Below are positions 17,483 through 24,845 of a stretch of DNA of 64,000 nt, piece after piece (position 1 is the stretch's first letter; each line of letters begins with the position of its first letter). The notes below the pieces were generated by a model. That model was not told where the DNA came from and did no database searches. It saw only the letters and a list, made by a program, of their open reading frames with translations. Made by a program: the position numbers and the translations under genes. Origin of the DNA: Planctomycetota bacterium (GTDB taxonomy: Bacteria > Planctomycetota > Phycisphaerae > Phycisphaerales > Phycisphaeraceae). The stretch is taken from positions 50,857 through 114,856 of the forward strand of contig JAPLMQ010000307.1 of the NCBI GenBank assembly GCA_026386955.1, given 5' to 3'.

Positions 17483-19657
17483 ATGTTGTTCATGCCCGTC
17501 CCCCCCATGACCCACACGCTCCCGATCGCCTCCAACCCGCTTGCGCTGCTGGAGCGCGAGTGGGTCCTGACCAACGGCACGGGCGCCTTCGCCATGGGCA
17601 CGGTGCCCGGCGTCAACACCCGCCGCTACCACGCACTGCTCGTCGCCTCCGCCCGCCCGCCCGTCGCGCGCTTCGCCGCGTTGAACCAAGTGCTCGAACA
17701 GGTCGTCATCGGCGGACAGCCCAAGCCGCTCCGACTTGAGTTCACCACCTGCCAGTTCCGCGGGCTCGACGCCCAGGTCCCGCGCGTCTTCGCCCCCAAG
17801 GGCTGCTCGACCCTCACGCGATTCGAGCGCGGCGTGCGCGTCGCCTGGACCCACCGCGTCGCGAAGATCGAGGGCATTCCCGGGCAGATCGAGTTCCGCC
17901 GCGAGCTTGCGTTGCACTGGAAGCAGCAGGCCGCGACGCTGCGCTACCGCGTGCGCTTCACCCCCGCGGCAGGCCAGGCTGCGTTGCCCAGCCTCACGCT
18001 CCGCCTCGGGCCGCTGACCTCCCTCCGCGATTACCACCAGGTGCAGCTCCAGTCGCGCGACGGCGCGCCCTCCGCCCAGCACGGGGCCGACAGCGTCACC
18101 CTCAAGCGGGGCGACCTCGCCGTCACCCTCCGCAGCCCGGGCAGCCGCTTCGGCCCAGCCCCCGAGTGGTGGTACAAGGCTTATTACGAAATCGAGGACC
18201 ACCGCGGGCTCGATTGCGAGGAGGACTACTTCCTCCCCGGCTGGTTCGAAGTTCCGCTCGACCCGGCCCGCGGGGGCGAGGCCGCGTTGACCGTGGCCCT
18301 GGGCGAGCAGCCCGCGCCGCCGCTGCCCGACGAGGACGACACGCGCCTGCGCCGGCTGGCGCCGGTGATCGACCGGCTGTCGGCCTTGACGAGTCCCGCG
18401 CCCACCGCGGCCGCGCCGCCCGCGGGGATGCCCGCCGATCTGCCGACGATCCTCGCGCTGGCCGCCGACGACTTCGTGGTCGACCGCTGGATCAAGGAGA
18501 CGAAGCTCGCGACGATCATCGCGGGTTACCCGTGGTTCACCGACTGGGGGCGCGACACCTTCATCGCCCTCCCGGGCCTGCTGCTCACCACGGGGCGCTA
18601 CGACGAGGCCCGCTCGGTGCTCCGCGCCTTCGCCGCGGTGGTGCGCGACGGGCTGGTGCCCAACGTCTTCGACGACAAGGACGCCTCGGCGGGGCAGTAC
18701 AACACCGTCGACGGCAGCCTCTGGTTCGTCCACGCGGCCATGGAGTACGTGCGCGTCAGCGGCGACCGCGAGGCCTGGACGCAGTGGCTCGGCGAGGCCT
18801 GCCAACTGATCGTCGAGGCCTACATCCGCGGCACGACCCCACCCGAGCTGGCCCACATCGCCAAGCAGGAGGGGGCCGCCCTGATCCGCATGACCGGCGA
18901 TGGGCTGGTCACCGCCGGCACGCCCGCGACGCAGCTCACCTGGATGGACGCCGCCTGCAACGGCGTGGTCTTCACCGCGCGCCCGGGCAAGGCCGTCGAG
19001 ATCAACGCGCTCTGGTTCCACGTCCTCTCGGGCATGTCGGAGATGCTCGCGGAGACGAACCGCAACTCGGCCGACCACTACCAGAAGCTCGGCGCCCGCA
19101 TCGGCCGCTCATTCTCCAAGATCTTCTGGAACGACCAGCTCGGCTACCTGCACGACCACGCCTGGACCGACCCTTCGGGGCAGGAGCACATCGACGCCTC
19201 GCTGCGCCCGAACCAGTTGCTCGCGGTGAGCCTCGCCCACTCGCCGCTCCCGCGCAAGCGGCAGCAGCAGGTGATCGACGCCGTGCGCCAGCGGCTGCTC
19301 ACGCCGCTGGGCATCCGCACGCTGCCGACCGACGACGCGAAGTTCCACCCGCACTACGGCGGCCCGCCGATGTCGCGCGACGAGGCCTACCACCAAGGCA
19401 CCGTCTGGCCTTGGCTGATCGGGCCCTACGCCGAGGGCCTGCTGCGCGTCGGGCGCTTCAGCGACGCCTCCCGCGCCGAGGCGCGGCAGGCCATCGACGG
19501 CCTGCTGCAGTGGATGCTCGGCCCGGGCCTGGGGCAAGTCCCCGAGATCGCCGAGGGCGCGTCGCCCCACCGCCCCGACGGCTGCGTCGCCCAAGCCTGG
19601 AGCGTGGCGGAGCTGCTCCGCGTGCTCGACCTGATCGCGCACCCGCCCAAGGCGTGA
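17483..19657 (+). CDS. Glycogen debranching enzyme / amylo-alpha-1,6-glucosidase family (GH133-like)
   Basis: About 724 residues. The N-terminal beta-sandwich domain begins LEREWVLTNGTGAFAMGTVP and VNTRRYHALL, hallmarks of the bacterial amylo-alpha-1,6-glucosidase family. The C-terminal (alpha/alpha)6 barrel shows GYPWFTDWGRDTFIALPG, DKDASAGQYNTVDGSLWF and HQGTVWPWLIGPYAEGL. The enzyme hydrolyses alpha-1,6 branch points of glycogen or limit dextrins in the cytoplasm; no signal peptide is present. Three in-frame ATGs (17483, 17492, 17507) precede the conserved region and I cannot decide among them. The gene follows mraY by 110 bp on the same strand but is functionally unrelated. Confidence 0.93.
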   Translation: MLFMPVPPMTHTLPIASNPLALLEREWVLTNGTGAFAMGTVPGVNTRRYHALLVASARPPVARFAALNQVLEQVVIGGQPKPLRLEFTTCQFRGLDAQVPRVFAPKGCSTLTRFERGVRVAWTHRVAKIEGIPGQIEFRRELALHWKQQAATLRYRVRFTPAAGQAALPSLTLRLGPLTSLRDYHQVQLQSRDGAPSAQHGADSVTLKRGDLAVTLRSPGSRFGPAPEWWYKAYYEIEDHRGLDCEEDYFLPGWFEVPLDPARGGEAALTVALGEQPAPPLPDEDDTRLRRLAPVIDRLSALTSPAPTAAAPPAGMPADLPTILALAADDFVVDRWIKETKLATIIAGYPWFTDWGRDTFIALPGLLLTTGRYDEARSVLRAFAAVVRDGLVPNVFDDKDASAGQYNTVDGSLWFVHAAMEYVRVSGDREAWTQWLGEACQLIVEAYIRGTTPPELAHIAKQEGAALIRMTGDGLVTAGTPATQLTWMDAACNGVVFTARPGKAVEINALWFHVLSGMSEMLAETNRNSADHYQKLGARIGRSFSKIFWNDQLGYLHDHAWTDPSGQEHIDASLRPNQLLAVSLAHSPLPRKRQQQVIDAVRQRLLTPLGIRTLPTDDAKFHPHYGGPPMSRDEAYHQGTVWPWLIGPYAEGLLRVGRFSDASRAEARQAIDGLLQWMLGPGLGQVPEIAEGASPHRPDGCVAQAWSVAELLRVLDLIAHPPKA

Positions 19658-19694
19658 CCGCGGTCAACCATCGGTCCCGGCGGCCCCGCCCGCT

Positions 19695-20987
19695 CTACGC
19701 GGATTCCTGAATCTCGCGCATCCACCCCGCCACGCCGTCCGGCGACGGCTTCGCGCGCAGATCCACCGCCGCGACGAACTCCACGTTGTGCCCGCGCGGG
19801 CTCATCCGCGGCCTGCTCACGCGGTAGCGCTTGTACCGCTGCGTGAAGACGCTCAGCGTGCCGCGGGCCGCCATCATCTGCAGCACCGCCTCGGCCGGGA
19901 TGTTGCCGTCCGTGCTGTAGCTCACCAACAGCCAATCCGCGTCGATCGCCTCGACCAGCTTGCCCATCGCGTCCGGCGCAAGCCTCGCCGCGTTGAAGGG
20001 CGACCGCCGCAGTTCGCGCCAGTCGCGCCGGATGGCCGACTTGTCGACCGTCCTGCCCGCGACGCGGATCGCCGGCGCGACCGCCGGCTCGTCGCCCAGC
20101 GCGACGGTGTTGAGCACGTGGTAGTTGCTCCCGTACGGATGCTGGTTGTAGGGCGGGTCGAGGTAGACGATCGATGGCCGTCCACCCTTTGCGCCGCCCA
20201 TCAAATCGCCCATCGCGTCGCCCAGCTCCGCCGCGAGCGCCATCGCGTCGCGCTCCAGCGCGAGGTTCTCCCGCCCGTTGTCGTGCAGCACCGGCGGGCG
20301 CAGCGTGAGCGGGCTCAAGATGCGGTAGAGCGCCGTCTTGGTCTGCCCGCCCCAGCCGCGGTGGTAGGCCTTGAAGACGCCGCTCGTGTTGCTCACGTAG
20401 CTCACGGCGTAGATCAGCGCCGCCACCACGCAGGCCGACTCGTCGCGCGACAGCTCCCCCGTCGCCTCCCACCGCGCGACCTGCCCGCGCACGGCGTCAA
20501 TGCGCATCCCGTTCGCCCGCGTGAAGAACATCCGCTCCGTCGCCGGGTCGGGCCTCTCGTCGTCGGCGGGGCAGAGGTGGCGCGTGATGTAGCCCTCCAC
20601 ACCCGGCAGCGCGTTGAGCCGGGCGAACGCGGCGTCGCGCCCGCCCAGGGCGGCGAAGGGCGGTGCGTGGTTCAGCGCGATCGTCCCGTGCGCGAGCCGG
20701 TGCGAGTACGGCTCCCAGTCGTAGGCGATCGTCCGGAACCCGCGCTGCTTCGCGAGCCTCGCGACGACGCCCGAGCCGGAGAAGAGGTCGACGAACGAGC
20801 CCGTCCGCGGGTCGACGCCTGTGTGCTCGATCGCCCGCCAGATCAGCGGGAGCAGCTTGCGCTTGTTCCCGATGTAGGGGATGAGCTGGGCGTAGAGGAA
20901 GTCGTCGGTGCGGGCGGCCGCGTGGAGGCGCGGGTGGTGGCGGGGCGGAGAGGCGGTGTCGCGGTTGGGAGGCATCGGCGGGAGCAT
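19695..20987 (-). CDS. D12-class N6-adenine DNA methyltransferase
   Basis: About 430 residues. It contains the AdoMet-binding motif FVDLFSGSG (about 65-73) preceded by YIGNKRKLLPLI, as in Dam-type D12 enzymes, and the catalytic DPPY at 277-280 (IVYLDPPYNQHPYGSNYH). Such enzymes transfer a methyl group from AdoMet to N6 of adenine in a short DNA target. The target cannot be predicted. Its length exceeds Dam (about 270), with an insert between motif I and DPPY. The ATG at 20987 has GGAG nine bases upstream. Convergent with the debranching enzyme gene; the HNH gene lies 145 bp upstream on the same strand. No specific restriction subunit is recognised nearby. Confidence 0.85.
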   Translation of the reverse strand: MLPPMPPNRDTASPPRHHPRLHAAARTDDFLYAQLIPYIGNKRKLLPLIWRAIEHTGVDPRTGSFVDLFSGSGVVARLAKQRGFRTIAYDWEPYSHRLAHGTIALNHAPPFAALGGRDAAFARLNALPGVEGYITRHLCPADDERPDPATERMFFTRANGMRIDAVRGQVARWEATGELSRDESACVVAALIYAVSYVSNTSGVFKAYHRGWGGQTKTALYRILSPLTLRPPVLHDNGRENLALERDAMALAAELGDAMGDLMGGAKGGRPSIVYLDPPYNQHPYGSNYHVLNTVALGDEPAVAPAIRVAGRTVDKSAIRRDWRELRRSPFNAARLAPDAMGKLVEAIDADWLLVSYSTDGNIPAEAVLQMMAARGTLSVFTQRYKRYRVSRPRMSPRGHNVEFVAAVDLRAKPSPDGVAGWMREIQESA

Positions 20988-21132
20988 CGTAACCGCTCCA
21001 CGCGCGGCGAAGGCGGAACCGGCGAGCCTATGCAAGGCTCTACTCAATCGCCGCATGTCGACGGCGTTCGGATGCTTGCGTTCGTTGAGAAGCCGCCGGC
21101 ACCCGGACGGAGACCGTCGGCCGCCCCCCGCC

Positions 21133-21762
21133 TCACTTCAGCTCCACCGACCAGTAGGCATGGTCGAGGAACTGACGCCAGCTCGCGTACTTCTCGGTGC
21201 CCAGGCGCAGGCTGATCACCGGGTTCCGCTTGGGCTTGACCGCCTTGCGGATCAGCTTCATGTGGGCCTGCTCGGGCGTGCGCCCGCCCTTGCGGGCGTT
21301 GCAGTGGACGCAGGCGCAGACGAGGTTCTCCCACGTGCTCTTCCCGCCCTGGCTGCGCGGGTGGATGTGGTCGAGGCTCAGCTCCGAGGTGGGGAAGTGC
21401 TTGCCGCAGTATTGGCAGAGGCTGCGGTCCCGCGCGAAGATGTTCCGGCGGTTGAGCTTCACGTCCTGCGCGGGCAGGCGGTCGTAGCCCAGCAGGCGGA
21501 TCACCTTGGGCACCGCGACATGCATCCGCACCGTCTTGACCCACTCGTATTGCCGTGCGTCGAAGCGCTCGCGCACCTTGCTCAGGTCGGCCCAGTTCTC
21601 GAAGCTGTGGGCGGTGTATGCCCCGTCGTCGACGTGGATGACCTCGGCCAGCTCGCGCACCAGCAACGAGAACGCCCGCCTCGCGTCGGTGACGCGGATG
21701 GGCATCCAGTGCCGGTTGAGCACCAGGACATGGGCATTCAAGCTGGACGCGCCACCATCCAT
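21133..21762 (-). CDS. HNH endonuclease
   Basis: A 209-residue protein. A roughly 100-residue N-terminal domain (LVLNRHWMPIRVTDARRAF) is followed by a zinc-supported HNH module: CQYCG, then LSLDHIHPRSQGGKSTWENL, then CVHCNARKGGRTP. The two CxxC pairs bind structural zinc, and the DH...N...N-type residues form the metal-dependent nuclease site. This two-part layout is typical of a widespread bacterial HNH family of unsettled function. GAGG lies seven bases before the ATG at 21762. Upstream the DNA is noncoding to the tRNA gene. Confidence 0.9.
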   Translation of the reverse strand: MDGGASSLNAHVLVLNRHWMPIRVTDARRAFSLLVRELAEVIHVDDGAYTAHSFENWADLSKVRERFDARQYEWVKTVRMHVAVPKVIRLLGYDRLPAQDVKLNRRNIFARDRSLCQYCGKHFPTSELSLDHIHPRSQGGKSTWENLVCACVHCNARKGGRTPEQAHMKLIRKAVKPKRNPVISLRLGTEKYASWRQFLDHAYWSVELK

Positions 21763-21959
21763 GAAGAGACCTCGCTAGGCTTCTTATCGGACAGGAAAGG
21801 CGTGGGAATCGTATCGGCAAGCAATGGGCAACGCAATATTTAGCGTTGCGCAAGGGCTCTCGGCAGGCCCCCACGCCTGCCCGGCGCACGCCCCCCACAG
21901 GCCCCAAAGTTGATTCAAGGCGAACGACGCGATAATCTCTTGGACCCCGCGATCATCGA

Positions 21960-22043
21960 GGGCGCGTACCGAAGTGGCCAAACGGGGCAGACTGTAAATC
22001 TGCTGGCTTAACGCCTCCGTAGGTTCGAATCCTACCGCGCCCA
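21960..22043 (+). tRNA. tRNA-Tyr (anticodon GTA)
   Basis: The acceptor stem GGGCGCG pairs with CGCGCCC and the discriminator is A at 22043. The anticodon stem-loop GCAGA-CTGTAAA-TCTGC carries GTA. A long variable arm and the T-arm GTAGG-TTCGAAT-CCTAC are present. The 3' CCA is not encoded in full. The long variable arm fits bacterial tRNA-Tyr. A rho-independent terminator follows directly. Confidence 0.97.
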
Positions 22044-22045
22044 TT

Positions 22046-22076
22046 GACGCCGGACCTTGCTGGTCCGGCGTTTTTC
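22046..22076 (+). terminator. Rho-independent terminator of tRNA-Tyr
   Basis: The inverted repeat CGCCGGACC-TTGCT-GGTCCGGCG (22048-22070) forms a 9-bp GC-rich stem with a 5-base loop and is followed by TTTTTC. It lies 5 bases after the tRNA end on the same strand. Confidence 0.93.
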
Positions 22077-22112
22077 TTGCGCGGATTCAGACCGGCGCAC
22101 AACGCCCCTCGT

Positions 22113-22337
22113 CTGATCAGAGCCGGCGACTGTGTCGCCGATGATCGGGCGCAAAGCGGTACTCCGCCGCGCGCGAAGTGCCGCACTTGCTGGCATGTCA
22201 CGACTTGCACTGAAGCCGCGTCGACAGCATCTTCCCAAGACGCGACGACTCTCGAGCCTAGAGGGCTCCCGACGAGACGTGCGAGCGGAGTACCGCTTTC
22301 GCCCGAGCTTCGGACACACAGTGTCCGGCTCTGATCA
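22113..22337. repeat. Paired inverted repeat, copy B (REP/BIME-like)
   Basis: The left arm starts CTGATCAGAGCCGGCGACTG and the right arm ends with the complement of the same family, ...AGTGTCCGGCTCTGATCA. The left-arm hairpin is CGGCGAC-TGT-GTCGCCG instead of CGGACAC-TGT-GTGTCCG in copy A: two paired changes keep the stem. The core of about 110 bp is unrelated to that of copy A. Together with the tRNA and its terminator it fills the gap between the HNH gene and the lyase gene; no gene is seen in it. Confidence 0.9.
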
Positions 22338-22467
22338 AGCATGGTCATTTCAGCAGGGCATCCACAACGGAGAAGAAGCCAGACAACCCCCGCCATTGCA
22401 ACCCCCACCCGCTCCGCGATATTCTGCGCATCGCCTCCCCCTTGCCCCCCTTTCGCAAAGGCCACCC

Positions 22468-23451
22468 ATGCGCCGCCACCCCGAGATCCAGCAGGCCCTC
22501 TCGAGCCTCATCCCCTCCGTCCGCGTCGCCTTCCATCCCGACGGCGCCATCGACTTTCCCGGCACGCGGAACTACGTCGAGCGCTGCATCGAGAACGGCG
22601 CGGTCGCCCTCATGCTCACCTACGGCGACAGCCTCTACTCCATCCTCACCGACGCCGAGCTCGCCGACGTCACCCGCGCCGTGGTGGAGCAGGCCCGTGG
22701 GCGCGCCAAGGTGATCGCCGCGGAGCGGCAGTGGTGGACCGGCAAGGCCGTCGCCTGGGCGAAGGAATGCCGCGAGATCGGGGCCGACATCCTCATGGTC
22801 TTCCCGCCCGACTGGGCCCAATCCTCCACCCTCGACACGCTGGTGAAGCACTACGCCGCGGTCGCCAAGGAGATGCCGGTGATGGTCGTCACGGCCCTGC
22901 TCTTCTCGCGCGGGCAGGGCTTCCGCCTCGAGCTGATCAACCGGCTCCACGACGAGGTGCCCAACGTCATCGCGATCAAGGACGACGTCTGCGACGAGTT
23001 CGGGCGGCGGATGACCGCGGCCGTGCACGACCGCTGGACCGTCGTCGCGGGCGGGAGCAAGCAGATCCACCTCTACCTCGCCCCCTTCGGCTGCCAGGGC
23101 CACCTCTCGACGCTCATCACCTACAAGCCCGACATCGCCCACCGCTACTGGAAGGCCGTGACGTCGAGCGACTACGACAAGGCGGCCGAGATCGTGCGCG
23201 ACTACGACATGCCGATGTTCGACGCGCTCATGGGCCTCCCCGGCTCGTTCGACGCGGGCATGCACGCCTGGTGCGAGCTCATCGGCATCCAAGGCCGCTG
23301 GCGCCGCAGCCCGTACTACAACCTCACCGACAAGGAGATGGACGCGCTGGGCGCGCAACTCGACAAAATCGGCTTGCTCGACAAGAAGCACGCCAAGCTC
23401 GCCGCGGCCGCCCGCGCCTCCGCAACCAAGACCGGACGCGGCAAGAAATGA
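22468..23451 (+). CDS. Dihydrodipicolinate synthase / N-acetylneuraminate lyase family protein, lacking the usual Tyr
   Basis: A 327-residue TIM-barrel class I aldolase-like protein. The Schiff-base Lys is Lys171 in NVIAIKDDVCDE, and the early strand has MLTYGDSLYSILTDAE in place of GTTGE...L. In the family a Tyr about 28 residues before the Lys assists catalysis; here that stretch reads MPVMVVTALLFSRG with no Tyr. The reaction may therefore differ (sugar-acid aldolase or dehydratase). AAAGG lies upstream of the ATG at 22468; the open frame upstream is repeat-derived. Its TGA overlaps the next gene's ATG (ATGA at 23448-23451), so the two are translationally coupled. Confidence 0.82.
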   Translation: MRRHPEIQQALSSLIPSVRVAFHPDGAIDFPGTRNYVERCIENGAVALMLTYGDSLYSILTDAELADVTRAVVEQARGRAKVIAAERQWWTGKAVAWAKECREIGADILMVFPPDWAQSSTLDTLVKHYAAVAKEMPVMVVTALLFSRGQGFRLELINRLHDEVPNVIAIKDDVCDEFGRRMTAAVHDRWTVVAGGSKQIHLYLAPFGCQGHLSTLITYKPDIAHRYWKAVTSSDYDKAAEIVRDYDMPMFDALMGLPGSFDAGMHAWCELIGIQGRWRRSPYYNLTDKEMDALGAQLDKIGLLDKKHAKLAAAARASATKTGRGKK

Positions 23452-24737
23452 CGCACCCCATCCAGCCTTGGCTGACCAACCGCCCGATCGTCAACGTCCG
23501 CAAGGAACTCCACCGACGGCACACCCGTCCCGGGGCCGCGGCCGTGGTGGGGCAGCTCTACGTCGGCCCGGGCCTGGAGCGCATGGAGATCCAGGCGGTC
23601 GAGGCCAAGGTCGACATCCACACCGAGATGATGCGCCGCTGGTCGCCCGACAACGGGCGCACGTGGACCCCGCTTGAGCCGATGGAGCCGTTCGTCGCCC
23701 GCCACAGCGGGGTCGACTTCGTCGAGGTCGGCGGGACGAAGTTCCACGACCCCGTCTCGGGCCTGCTCGTCGAAGCGTGGCTGCGGCAGGTGCCAGGACA
23801 AGAGGACCGCCCCGACGCCCAGGCGATCCGCGACTACCCCGCGGGCATCATGACCCGGCAATTCTCCACCTGCAGGCAGTTCCACACCTTCACCTACATC
23901 CGCCTCTCGAGCGACCTGGGCAGGACGTGGACCGCCCCGCGCCAGCTCCGCTACGAGCCCGGGCCCGACTTCAACCCCGCCCACCCGCTCGACCCCGCCT
24001 TCATCGAGCGCAACCAGGCCTACTTCGGCAACAACTTCATCCGCCACTCCAACGGCTCGCTCATCCTGGGCCTCTGCGCCGCCAACGCGCCCAACGATCC
24101 GCTGAACTCCACGCGCTACTGCCGGCTCGGCGCGCTGCTCGTCGCAGGGCGATGGGACCCCGCGCTCCGCGACTACCACTGGACGCCCGGCCAACGCATC
24201 GAAGTGCCCTACGAGCTTTCCTTCGAAGGCCTGCAGGAGCCCGCGGTCGCCGAGCTGCGCGACGGGCGCGTGCTCGTCATCTGGCGGGCCTCCGTCGAGG
24301 GCTACGCCATCGGACGCAAGTACGTCAGCCTCTCCTCCGACGGCGGGATGACCCTCGAGCCCCTGCGCCCGCTGGGCTACGACGACGGCTCGCTCTTCTA
24401 CTCCCCCGCCTCGATCCACCACCTCGCCCGCCACAGCGTCACCGGCAAGCTGTATTGGTTCGGCAACATCTCGCGCGTCCCCCCGCGTGGGAATTGGCCG
24501 CGATATCCGCTCGTCGTCGCCGAGGTCGACGAGGAGCGCGTCGCCCTCAAGCGCGACACCGTCATCGTCATCGACGACCGCGCCCCGGACCAATCCGAAT
24601 ACGTCGAGTTCTCCAACTTCTGGCTGATCGAGAACCGCGAGACGCACGATTGGGAGATCACGCTCACCGCGTACGGCGAGGACCCGGAGCAGGTGAACAA
24701 CGCCGATTGCTACCGGTATGTGCTGACGCCGCGGTGA
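23448..24737 (+). CDS. Sialidase-like (BNR/Asp-box) beta-propeller protein
   Basis: A 429-residue protein with three Asp-box-like turns (SPDNGRTWTPLE, SSDLGRTWTAP, SSDGGMTL), the signature of sialidase-type six-bladed propellers. No signal peptide is seen, so it is cytoplasmic unless exported in another way. Coupling by a 4-bp ATGA overlap to the DapA/NanA-like lyase suggests joint action on a sugar acid: glycosidase or binding protein first, lyase second. This is inference; Asp-box proteins also include non-catalytic ones, and the sialidase Arg triad is not evident. The gene ends just before the hairpin repeat at 24753. Confidence 0.72.
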   Translation: MTHPIQPWLTNRPIVNVRKELHRRHTRPGAAAVVGQLYVGPGLERMEIQAVEAKVDIHTEMMRRWSPDNGRTWTPLEPMEPFVARHSGVDFVEVGGTKFHDPVSGLLVEAWLRQVPGQEDRPDAQAIRDYPAGIMTRQFSTCRQFHTFTYIRLSSDLGRTWTAPRQLRYEPGPDFNPAHPLDPAFIERNQAYFGNNFIRHSNGSLILGLCAANAPNDPLNSTRYCRLGALLVAGRWDPALRDYHWTPGQRIEVPYELSFEGLQEPAVAELRDGRVLVIWRASVEGYAIGRKYVSLSSDGGMTLEPLRPLGYDDGSLFYSPASIHHLARHSVTGKLYWFGNISRVPPRGNWPRYPLVVAEVDEERVALKRDTVIVIDDRAPDQSEYVEFSNFWLIENRETHDWEITLTAYGEDPEQVNNADCYRYVLTPR

Positions 24738-24752
24738 TGAGGCCTCTGCGAA

Positions 24753-24845
24753 TTGTTAGCCGGAGGCGCAAGCGACGGAGGTTAGTTTGATTTGTGGTCG
24801 GAGCGCCGAAAGATAACCTCCGTCGCTTGCGCGTCCGGCTAACAA
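24753..24845. repeat. Inverted repeat with GTTAGCCGGACGCGCAAGCG core; possible bidirectional terminator
   Basis: Arms at 24753-24784 and 24814-24845 are complementary at 31 of 32 positions (one G/C difference), separated by 29 bases. Each arm reads TTGTTAGCCGG, then GCGCAAGCGACGGAGG. It lies between convergent genes and could stop transcription from both sides. The TAG inside the right arm, read on the minus strand, is the stop codon of the LamG/propeller gene. Related single copies lie at 34374 and around the composite at 60867-61226. Confidence 0.9.
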
